64,000 nucleotides of DNA, taken from NCBI GenBank assembly GCA_019454225.1, contig CP075370.1, positions 2,656,001-2,720,000 on the forward strand. The letters run 5' to 3'. This DNA comes from Paracoccaceae bacterium. Its GTDB lineage: Bacteria; Pseudomonadota; Alphaproteobacteria; Rhodobacterales; Rhodobacteraceae. The notes under the pieces are model-generated. The model made no database searches. It saw only the letters and a program-made list of their open reading frames with translations, and was not told the DNA's origin. Both the position numbers and the translations under genes were made by a program. The first letter of the stretch is position 1, and each line of letters opens with the position of its first letter. Positions 58,141-64,000 of this stretch are shown here, piece after piece.

Positions 58141-58608
58141 ATGCCTTCCATCGCCCAGGGCGACACCGCCCCCGACTTCACCCTGCCGCGCGACGGCGGA
58201 ACCGACATCACGCTTTCGGCCCTTCGGCCGGGCAAGGTCGTGCTCTATTTCTACCCGAAAGACGACACCCCGGGATGCACGACCGAGGCGCTCGACTTCA
58301 CATCCCGGTTGGCCGACTTCAGCGCCGCCGACACCACGGTGATCGGCGTGTCGAAGGACAGCATCAAGGCGCATGACAAGTTCTGCAAGAAGCATGGCCT
58401 GCGCATCATCCTGGCCTCGGACGAGCATGGCCACACCTGCGAGGACTATGGCGTCTGGGTCGAGAAAAGCATGTACGGCAAGACCTACATGGGCGTGGAA
58501 CGGTCCACCTTCCTGATCGACGGCGAAGGCAAGGTGGCGCGCGTCTGGTCCAAGGTCGGCGTCAAGGGCCATGCCGACGAGGTGCTGGCGGCAGCGCGGG
58601 CGCTCTGA
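58141..58608 (+). CDS. bcp: Peroxiredoxin, Bcp/PrxQ type
   Basis: This thiol peroxidase reduces hydrogen and organic peroxides. The 155-residue protein has the peroxidatic C46 in YPKDDTPGCTTEALDF. Position 51, where classic Bcp has its resolving cysteine, is Leu; other cysteines lie in KFCKKHG and HTCEDYG, so it either uses one of these or works as a one-cysteine enzyme. The ATG at 58141 is preferred since the earlier in-frame ATG overlaps the divergent gene. Only 43 bases separate it from that gene. Confidence 0.94.
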   Translation: MPSIAQGDTAPDFTLPRDGGTDITLSALRPGKVVLYFYPKDDTPGCTTEALDFTSRLADFSAADTTVIGVSKDSIKAHDKFCKKHGLRIILASDEHGHTCEDYGVWVEKSMYGKTYMGVERSTFLIDGEGKVARVWSKVGVKGHADEVLAAARAL

Positions 58609-58631
58609 CGCCGGGACCGGCGCCGGGTTAA

Positions 58632-58651
58632 CGCCCCGTCACCCCGGGGCG
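58632..58651 (+). terminator. GC hairpin after bcp
   Basis: CGCCCCG (58632-58638) pairs with CGGGGCG (58645-58651) across a 6-base loop, 23 bases after the bcp stop. There is no T-run, so it is only a possible terminator. Confidence 0.4.
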
Positions 58652-58735
58652 CGGCCTGTCGGGACGGATGCCATACGCTTGCGGTACGGAAAACCGACGG
58701 ATACGGGACAGCGGCGGCAGCCCCCGGAGGACGCG

Positions 58736-59560
58736 ATGACCACCCTTGCGCAGATGGCAACCGAGGTTCTGACCACGGCAGACGGACGCGCCAAGACGGC
58801 CCTGTCCCGGGCCCATGCCGCCGCCTGGTTTGCCGCACGGGCAGCGGGAACGCCGGTTCCGGTGGGCAGCGCGGCGCCGCCCGACCGGCCCGCGCGCCCT
58901 GCCCGACCAGCGCTTCTGTCGCCCCGCGACATGCCGCGCCGCAGGCCCGGCACGCTGGCCGGGCGGCTGGCGCTGCTGCATGCCGTGGCGCATATCGAAC
59001 TCAACGCGGTCGATCTGCACTGGGATGTCATCGCCCGCTTCGCGGACCATCCGATGCCGCTTGGGTTCTATGACGACTGGGTCAAGGCGGCCGACGAAGA
59101 ATCAAAGCATTTCAATTTGATATCCGACGTTCTTGAAGCGCATGGATCGCATTACGGCGCATTGCCCGCGCATGCCGGAATGTGGCGCGCGGCCGAGGAT
59201 ACCGTCACCGACCTGCGCGGACGGCTGGCCGTGGTGCCGATGGTGCTGGAGGCGCGCGGGCTGGACGTGACGCCCGGCATGATCGAGATCTTCGAGCGTG
59301 CGGGCGACACGGGCGCCATCGCCGCCCTGCGCGTGATCTATGCCGAGGAGGTCAGCCATGTGGCCTACGGGTCCAAGTGGTTCAACTGGCTGTGCGGGCG
59401 CGAGGGGCTTGATCCGAAGGACGAATTCCACAGCCTCGTGCGCCGCTACTTCCACGGCGCGCTGAAGCCGCCGTTCAACGAGGAAAAACGCGCCGAGGCC
59501 GGCATCCCACCCGATTTCTACTGGCCCCTGGCCGGCGATGACCGCATCGCCGACAGCTGA
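58736..59560 (+). CDS. DUF455 ferritin-like protein
   Basis: The 274-residue protein is a ferritin-like four-helix di-iron or di-metal candidate. The likely ligands lie in HAVAHIELNAVDLHWD, ADEESKHFNLI and AEEVSHVAYG, which give the E-x-x-H pairs of this fold. DUF455 proteins are conserved but of unknown reaction; an oxygenase acting on tRNA or small molecules is sometimes suggested. CCGGAGG precedes the start. An Ala/Pro/Arg-rich loop separates the first helix from the core. Confidence 0.87.
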   Translation: MTTLAQMATEVLTTADGRAKTALSRAHAAAWFAARAAGTPVPVGSAAPPDRPARPARPALLSPRDMPRRRPGTLAGRLALLHAVAHIELNAVDLHWDVIARFADHPMPLGFYDDWVKAADEESKHFNLISDVLEAHGSHYGALPAHAGMWRAAEDTVTDLRGRLAVVPMVLEARGLDVTPGMIEIFERAGDTGAIAALRVIYAEEVSHVAYGSKWFNWLCGREGLDPKDEFHSLVRRYFHGALKPPFNEEKRAEAGIPPDFYWPLAGDDRIADS

Positions 59561-59617
59561 GATCGGCATAATCCCGCCGGTTGCGCCCCCGGCAGCCCGG
59601 GTCGCCGTCCATCGCGG

Positions 59618-59646
59618 TTGCGCCCCTGCCTTTCCCTGACTATCCA
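59618..59646 (+). promoter_or_regulatory. Weak promoter candidate for the M23-bactofilin operon
   Basis: TTGCGC (59618-59623) and TATCCA (59641-59646) are 17 bases apart, each with about half of the consensus bases. It is the best candidate in the 163-base gap before the M23 gene; nothing else was seen there. Confidence 0.3.
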
Positions 59647-59723
59647 ATCGCTTGGGGATCGGCACCCGGCAGCCACGCGCTGCGGGCACCGGACAGGGGC
59701 AGACCACAGACAGGACATCGCGC

Positions 59724-61067
59724 GTGCTGAAACGGGTTTCCTACCGCATCCATGCGGCGCTTGAACGCCGCTTTCCGGAACGCCGCCTGTTCCTGAAATC
59801 GGATCAGGAAACCCGCTTCGTCCGCCTCTCGCCCGGCACCCAGGCGCTGTCCGTCGTGGTCGGCACCGCCGTGTTCGGCTGGACCATCCTCGCCACCGCC
59901 CTGATCCTGATGGACAATATCGGCGCAGGCGACGCCGCTGCCCAGACGCAGCGCCAGCAGGCGATCTACGAATCCCGCCTGACCGCGCTTTCCGCAGACC
60001 GCGACCTGCGCGCCGACGAGGCGGCCCGGGCGCAGGAACGGTTCAACCTGGCGCTGGCCGAGGTCTCGGCCATGCAGTCGCGCCTGCTCGAGACCGAGGA
60101 GGCACGGCGCGAACTGGAAAAGGGCGTCGAGGTCATCCAGGACACGCTGCGCCGCACCATCGCCGAGCGCGACACCGCCCGCGGCGAGGTGCAGGCGCTG
60201 GCCGCAACCCTGAAGCGCGAAACCGGGTCCTCCCGGACGGGCGAGGGGCGCGGCCAGGACACCGCCGCAACGCTGGGCGTGCTGGCGAGCGCGCTGAGCG
60301 GAACCGCGGCGGAACGCGACGCGATGGTGCTGGCGGCCGAGGCGGCGCAGGCCGAAACCGACGTGGTCGAGGCCGAGAAACGCGCCCTGCTGGCCCGCAA
60401 CGATGCGATCTTCGCCCGGCTGGAAGAGGCCGTCACCATCTCGATGGAACCGCTCGACAAGATGTTCCGCGCCGCCGGCATGGCACCGGACGACCTGCTC
60501 CGCGAGGTGCGGCGCGGCTATTCCGGACAGGGCGGCCCGCTGACCCCGATCAGCCTGTCCACATCCGGCGCCGCGACGCTTTCCCCCGAAGAGGTGCGCG
60601 CGAACGCCATCCTTCAAGGCCTTGACCGCATGAACCTTTATCGGCTCGCGGCGGTCAAGTCGCCGTTCGCGATGCCGGTCAAATCATCGTTCCGCTTCAC
60701 CAGCGGCTTCGGCTATCGCCGCGATCCCAAGGGTGCCGGAACACGGATGCACGAAGGCACGGATTTCGCCGCAGGCCACGGAACGCCGATCTACGCCACC
60801 GGCGACGGCACGGTGGTCCATGCCGACTGGGATTCGGGCTATGGACGCACCGTGCGCATCCGCCACGAATTCGGCATTGAAACGGTCTATGCCCATCTCA
60901 GCCAGATCCGCGTGACCAAGGGCCAAAGGGTATCGCGCGGGGACCGGATCGGTGATATGGGTTCCTCGGGCCGGTCAACCGGCACACATCTTCACTACGA
61001 GGTCCGGATCGGGGGGCGTCCCGTCAACCCGATGACCTTCATCAGGGCAGCAAGCAATGTTTTCTAA
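59724..61067 (+). CDS. M23-family peptidoglycan endopeptidase, membrane anchored
   Basis: The 447-residue protein has a short basic N-terminus, a membrane span near 42-64, a long coiled coil at about 75-240 and a C-terminal LytM domain. The zinc ligands are H343 and D347 (HEGTD) and H424 of H-L-H (422-424). All are intact, so it should be an active cross-link hydrolase. I chose a GTG start at 59724 (LKRVSYRIHAALE follows) with AGGA upstream; an ATG at 59652 would add an unlike leader. It overlaps the bactofilin gene by 11 bases. Confidence 0.9.
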   Translation: MLKRVSYRIHAALERRFPERRLFLKSDQETRFVRLSPGTQALSVVVGTAVFGWTILATALILMDNIGAGDAAAQTQRQQAIYESRLTALSADRDLRADEAARAQERFNLALAEVSAMQSRLLETEEARRELEKGVEVIQDTLRRTIAERDTARGEVQALAATLKRETGSSRTGEGRGQDTAATLGVLASALSGTAAERDAMVLAAEAAQAETDVVEAEKRALLARNDAIFARLEEAVTISMEPLDKMFRAAGMAPDDLLREVRRGYSGQGGPLTPISLSTSGAATLSPEEVRANAILQGLDRMNLYRLAAVKSPFAMPVKSSFRFTSGFGYRRDPKGAGTRMHEGTDFAAGHGTPIYATGDGTVVHADWDSGYGRTVRIRHEFGIETVYAHLSQIRVTKGQRVSRGDRIGDMGSSGRSTGTHLHYEVRIGGRPVNPMTFIRAASNVF

Positions 61068-61560
61068 GAGCCGCATCAACGAGCCAGGGCCGAAACAGGC
61101 CGAAGCCGAAAAGACCCGGGCACCCGAAGGATTGCCCCCCACCGGAAAGCCGTCGATGGACTATACTCCCAATGCCCCCAAGGTGAAGGCACCCGCCTCG
61201 GTGCTGTCGTCCGACCTGACGATCACCGGCAACCTGCGTACCACCGGCGACATCCAGGTGGAGGGCACGGTCGAGGGCGACATCCGCGCCCACCTGCTGA
61301 CGGTCGGCGAAACCGCGACCATCCGGGGCGAGATCGTTGCCGATGACATCGTGGTGAACGGCCGCGTGATCGGTCGGGTCCGCGGTCTGAAGGTCCGCCT
61401 GACCTCGACCGCCCGGGTCGAGGGCGACATCATCCACAAGACCATCGCCATCGAGTCGGGCGCGCATTTCGAGGGATCGGTGCAGCGTGCCGACGATCCG
61501 CTGGCCGCCGGCCGCGCGCCGCAGCTGGCGATTTCCGGCCCGAAGGCGGCCGAAGGCTGA
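61057..61560 (+). CDS. Bactofilin
   Basis: Bactofilins are nucleotide-free cytoskeletal polymers that position cell-wall enzymes. The 167-residue protein has a disordered N-terminus, then the right-handed beta-helix (SSDLTITGNLRTTGDIQVEG, then DIRAHLLTVGETATIRGEI) to about residue 143, and a short tail. The start lies inside the M23 gene. Bactofilin-M23 pairs act together on cell shape in other alphaproteobacteria (for example LmdC with BacA), so a joint role is likely. Confidence 0.94.
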   Translation: MFSKSRINEPGPKQAEAEKTRAPEGLPPTGKPSMDYTPNAPKVKAPASVLSSDLTITGNLRTTGDIQVEGTVEGDIRAHLLTVGETATIRGEIVADDIVVNGRVIGRVRGLKVRLTSTARVEGDIIHKTIAIESGAHFEGSVQRADDPLAAGRAPQLAISGPKAAEG

Positions 61561-61581
61561 ACACGGCATCATTCGGTTGCG

Positions 61582-61605
61582 CGGCCGGGCCAGCAGGTCC
61601 GGCCG
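61582..61605 (+). terminator. Terminator after bactofilin
   Basis: A 10-base stem (CGGCCGGGCC with GGTCCGGCCG, one G-U pair) has an AGCA loop and is followed by TTCGCGTTTCG. It starts 21 bases after the stop codon. Confidence 0.75.
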
Positions 61606-61688
61606 TTCGCGTTTCGACCCGGACGACACATCAGGATCATGGCGTAAGCCATTGATCTGGATTGATAAACCGGAAATTTCGAGAAGGA

Positions 61689-61772
61689 TGGTGGGCGACC
61701 CTGGAATCGAACCAGGCACGAGTCGCCTCGGCGGAGTTACAGTCCGCTGCCGCACCTTGCAGCACGTCGCCC
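61689..61772 (-). tRNA. tRNA-Tyr (anticodon GUA)
   Basis: The 84-base cloverleaf reads on the minus strand. The acceptor stem is GGGCGAC/GTCGCCC, with discriminator A and an encoded CCA. The anticodon stem GCGGA/TCCGC holds loop CTGTAAC with GTA at 34-36. A long variable arm with a CGAG/CTCG stem marks the class II form expected for bacterial tRNA-Tyr, and the T stem is CCTGG/CCAGG with loop TTCGATT. Confidence 0.95.
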
Positions 61773-61783
61773 ACTGACGGCGG

Positions 61784-61812
61784 GGAATAGCCGAGGCCCC
61801 GGGGGGCGTCAA
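61784..61812 (-). promoter_or_regulatory. tRNA-Tyr promoter
   Basis: On the minus strand TTGACG (61807-61812) and TATTCC (61784-61789) are separated by exactly 17 bases. The -10 ends 11 bases before the tRNA. Confidence 0.7.
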
Positions 61813-61880
61813 GGCCGATCGGTCCGGCTTTTCCCCGCGCCGCACAACCCCTATGAGGGGACAGCAGGAAGGATGCGACA

Positions 61881-62657
61881 ATGAAGAAACCCGCCTGGGT
61901 CATCGACAAGGAACGGGCCCGGCGCGACGGCGCGCGGGAAACCGTGTGGCTGTTCGGGCTGCATGCGGTACGCGACGCGCTGCTGAACCCGGCCCGCGAA
62001 CGCCTGCGGCTGGTGGTCACCAAGAACGCGCTGGACCGCATTGCCGAGGCGGTCGCCGCCTCGGGGATGGAGCCGGAAGTGGTCGATCCCCGCCGGTTCG
62101 AGGTGCCGATCGACCCGGGCTCGGTGCACCAGGGCGCGGCGCTGGAGGTGCGGCCGCTCAACTGGGGGCCGCTGGGCGACGTGGCGGCATCGGGCGCGGG
62201 CCTGCCGATCGTCGTGCTGCTGGACCGAGTGACCGACCCCCACAACGTCGGCGCGGTGCTGCGGTCGGCCGAGGTGTTCGGCGCCCGGGCGGTGATCGCG
62301 ACGGCCCGCCATTCGGCGCCCGAGACCGGCGCGCTGGCCAAGGCGGCCTCGGGCGCGCTGGAGCGCCAGCCCTACCTGAGGGTCACCAACCTTGCCGAGG
62401 CGATGGAGGACCTGCGCGCGATGGGCTACCGGCTGATCGGGCTGGAGGGCACCGCGACGGCAACGCTGGCCGAGGCGGTGGCGGCACAGGACGGGCGGCC
62501 GCTGGGGCTGGTCATGGGGGCCGAGGGCGACGGATTGCGGGAAAAGACCCGCGACACCTGCGACGCGCTGGCCCGCATCCCGGCGGCGGGCGCCTTCGGG
62601 TCGCTGAATGTCTCGAACGCCGCCGCCGTGGCGCTCTATGCCGCCGCCACCCGCTGA
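61881..62657 (+). CDS. rlmB: 23S rRNA G2251 2'-O-methyltransferase (TrmH/SpoU family)
   Basis: The 258-residue SPOUT enzyme has an N-terminal L30e-like domain (VWLFGLHAVRDALLNP) and the C-terminal knot with the three SpoU motifs: LDRVTDPHNVGAVLRSAEVFG, then GLVMGAEGDGLR, then NVSNAAAVALY. The two-domain layout fits RlmB, although other TrmH-type rRNA methyltransferases are possible. It ends in a clear terminator 25 bases downstream. Confidence 0.92.
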   Translation: MKKPAWVIDKERARRDGARETVWLFGLHAVRDALLNPARERLRLVVTKNALDRIAEAVAASGMEPEVVDPRRFEVPIDPGSVHQGAALEVRPLNWGPLGDVAASGAGLPIVVLLDRVTDPHNVGAVLRSAEVFGARAVIATARHSAPETGALAKAASGALERQPYLRVTNLAEAMEDLRAMGYRLIGLEGTATATLAEAVAAQDGRPLGLVMGAEGDGLREKTRDTCDALARIPAAGAFGSLNVSNAAAVALYAAATR

Positions 62658-62681
62658 CATGGGTTTCACAGTTGCGCGATA

Positions 62682-62700
62682 GGCCCGCCCCGGGCCTTTT
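62682..62700 (+). terminator. Terminator after rlmB
   Basis: GGCCCG-CCC-CGGGCC is followed at once by TTTT, a compact rho-independent terminator 25 bases after the stop codon. Confidence 0.85.
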
Positions 62701-62818
62701 CCCGCGCGCCTGCCGATCCCACCTCTGATGGCAGGGGCGCAGGCCGGAACCCTGCGTCACCTTCACTGTCCCTCGTTCCGCCACTTGGCGCCCGGCCCCA
62801 TGGCCCGGGCGTCTTTTT
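62701..62818 (+). ncRNA. Candidate small RNA with three hairpins and its own terminator
   Basis: Between the rlmB terminator and the YHS gene lie three stems: 62709-62714 with 62730-62735; a perfect 8-base stem with one G-U pair at 62736-62743 with 62751-62758 (loop CCGGAAC); and CGCCA/TGGCG at 62779-62790. A terminator follows (62789-62811, CGCCCGG/CCGGGCG, then TCTTTTT). No coding frame with a ribosome site fits. No promoter was found, and it is not SRP RNA, 6S RNA or a tRNA by motif. It could instead be a second terminator for rlmB. The remaining 62819-62941 shows nothing clear. Confidence 0.4.
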
Positions 62819-62941
62819 GTTTGGCCCAGCTTCGGTCCGCGACAGCACGGAATCGTCATCCCCGGCAGGGGGCAGGTCGCGTAACCTGGACCGGGGCCAT
62901 GCGAATGGCCCTGCGCACCCATCATGCAAGGAAGCCCGCCG

Positions 62942-63412
62942 ATGACCCTGCCCCACCCCACGCGCCGCCAATTCCTGGCCATGCTGGCATTCGCAGGGCT
63001 TGGCGCCGCGCTGCCCGGCGCCGCGCGGGCATCCCGTGCGGCGGTGTTCGCGCGACCGGACGGGGTGGCGATCGGCGGGTTCGATCCGGTCGGCTATCTG
63101 ACACAGGGGCGCCCGCTGCGCGGCAAGGCCGAATTCAGCCATGACTGGATGGGCGCCACATGGCGGTTCGCCACCGCCGCCCACCGTGACCGGTTCGCTG
63201 CCGATCCCGCCGCCAATGCCCCGCAGTTCGGCGGCTGGTGCGCCTGGGGCGTGGCCGAGGGCTATCTTGCCTCGACCGATCCCGAGGCCTTCACCGTGCA
63301 TCAGGGTCAGCTCTACCTGAACTATTCGCGGGGCGTGCGCAGCCGCTGGGAACGCGACATTCCCGGCAACATCGCGCGCGGCCGCGCGAACTGGCCCGGT
63401 GTTCTGGGTTGA
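62942..63412 (+). CDS. Tat-exported YHS-domain protein
   Basis: The 156-residue product has a twin-arginine leader (TRRQFLAMLAFAGLGAALPG, cleavage near ARA). The mature part matches the YHS-like proteins of alphaproteobacteria: AIGGFDPVGYLTQGRPLRG, FSHDWMGATWRFATAAHRDRF and a final LYLNYSRGVRSRWERDI. YHS domains often bind metal, and the GGWCAWGVAEGY segment holds a conserved Cys, but the function is unknown. AAGGAA precedes this ATG. Confidence 0.87.
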   Translation: MTLPHPTRRQFLAMLAFAGLGAALPGAARASRAAVFARPDGVAIGGFDPVGYLTQGRPLRGKAEFSHDWMGATWRFATAAHRDRFAADPAANAPQFGGWCAWGVAEGYLASTDPEAFTVHQGQLYLNYSRGVRSRWERDIPGNIARGRANWPGVLG

Positions 63413-63453
63413 GGGGGCTGGCGGGGCGCGCGGGCCGGCGATAGCCTGCGACC

Positions 63454-63957
63454 ATGACCGACACACCGCCCGAACCCGTTCCCGACGCCCCCGACGACGC
63501 GACGCTGCGCGCCGTCCTGACCGGCACGCGCGTGGTGGCCGTGGTGGGCCTGTCCGCCAATCCGCTGCGGGCGTCGCATTTCGTGGCACGCTATCTTGGG
63601 CTTCGGGGGATGCGCATCATCCCGGTGAACCCGGGGCTTGCAGGGCAGACGGTGCTGGGCGAGGTCGCGGTGGCGCAGCTGTCCGACATTCCGCCCGAGG
63701 CCGCGGTTGACATGGTCGATGTGTTCCGCCGCGCCGAAGAGGTGCCTGCGGTTCTCGAGGCCGCGCTGGCGCACCTGCCCCATCTGCGCACCTTCTGGAT
63801 GCAGATCGGCATCCGCCACCCCGAGGCCGCGGCCCTCGCGCGGGGCCGGGGACTGACCGTGGTGCAGAACCGCTGCCCGAAACAGGAATGGCAGCGGCTG
63901 TTCGGCGAACTGCGGATGGGCGGCATCAACACGGGGATCGTGTCGTCGCGGCTGTAA
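63454..63957 (+). CDS. CoA-binding protein, YccU type
   Basis: The 167-residue Rossmann-fold protein has VVAVVGLSANPLRASHFVARYL, then IIPVNPGLAGQTVLGE, and a late HLRTFWMQIGIRHPEAAALA with NRCPKQEW. This is the CoA-binding family related to succinyl-CoA synthetase alpha N-terminal domains. No partner gene is near and no reaction is known. The cysteine in the NRCPK motif is conserved in the family as I recall. Confidence 0.9.
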   Translation: MTDTPPEPVPDAPDDATLRAVLTGTRVVAVVGLSANPLRASHFVARYLGLRGMRIIPVNPGLAGQTVLGEVAVAQLSDIPPEAAVDMVDVFRRAEEVPAVLEAALAHLPHLRTFWMQIGIRHPEAAALARGRGLTVVQNRCPKQEWQRLFGELRMGGINTGIVSSRL

Positions 63958-63968
63958 GGGGCGGCGGC

Positions 63969-64000
63969 TCAGCCGTCCTGGCGCTTCAGCTTCCATGCGA
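63969..64000 (-). CDS. C-terminal end of a gene entering from the right edge
   Basis: Reading the minus strand from the window edge gives AWKLKRQDG and a stop at 63969-63971, 11 bases from the end of the convergent CoA-binding gene. The codons are plausible and the spacing suits gene ends, but only nine residues can be seen. Confidence 0.4.
   Translation of the reverse strand, partial: AWKLKRQDG

Noticed and set aside
62730-62760. SRP (4.5S) RNA because of a CCGGAA loop
   Set aside because: The conserved GGTCAG and AGCAGCC flanks of SRP RNA are missing.
62728-63144. A plus-strand open frame over the candidate small RNA
   Set aside because: It has no ribosome site, crosses a terminator, and continues out of frame into the YHS gene.

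Overview
The window is a chromosomal segment of a high-GC alphaproteobacterium, most likely a member of the Rhodobacterales (Rhodobacter/Paracoccus group). The grounds are the GC-rich third codon positions, an Entner-Doudoroff pair (edd-eda), a class II B12-dependent ribonucleotide reductase, Usg, Bpt, a bactofilin paired with an M23 peptidase, a Mur-like Fur protein, split cytochrome c maturation operons, and a GTTC-N7-GTTC LexA-type site. No phage, insertion sequence, integrase, CRISPR array or rRNA operon was seen. Genes are tightly packed, many with ATGA overlaps, and most of the segment looks like core genome.

Layout. 0-3 kb: a secreted-protein gene cut by the window edge, then edd-eda behind a LacI-type palindromic operator. 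3-9 kb: glnE, a YbaK deacylase, DUF2852 and RDD membrane proteins, Bpt leucyltransferase and a glyoxalase-like protein. 9-16 kb: a TakP-like TRAP transporter operon divergent from a NarL-type two-component system. 16-19 kb: a Ca/Na antiporter, then a Tat-exported Ser/Arg/Gly repeat peptide next to an HprK-like kinase fused to a PqqD-like domain. 19-22.4 kb: ilvB and ilvN, with a Val/Leu/Ile leader peptide and terminator before ilvB and an inverted secreted-protein gene between the two. 22.4-28.7 kb: an enoyl-CoA hydratase-like gene, ccmFH, an Lrp regulator divergent from arginase-ornithine cyclodeaminase, and usg. 28.8-35 kb: gyrA, a small helix-rich gene, trmFO, gluQ, hisI and an Fe-S scaffold-like gene.

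35-42 kb: a 40-residue membrane protein behind a LexA-type box, efp divergent from epmA (the enzyme that modifies EF-P), a DUF1624 membrane protein, and nrdJ. 42-49.6 kb: two DMT permeases, mur, eno (with a second edd-like operator), an SDR, a DUF985 cupin, a desaturase, rarD and a 37-residue membrane protein. 49.6-58 kb: ccmABCDG, an aldo/keto reductase, and queA with a large AsmA-like protein. 58-64 kb: bcp, a DUF455 ferritin-like protein, M23 peptidase-bactofilin, tRNA-Tyr, rlmB, a possible small RNA, a YHS protein and a CoA-binding protein.

The points most worth a second look are the Tat repeat peptide with its HprK-PqqD fusion, the LexA-boxed miniprotein, the complete ilvB attenuator, the paired operators at edd and eno, and the structured, terminator-ended stretch after rlmB. 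Functions are assigned by reading sequence and motifs only; no database search was run.
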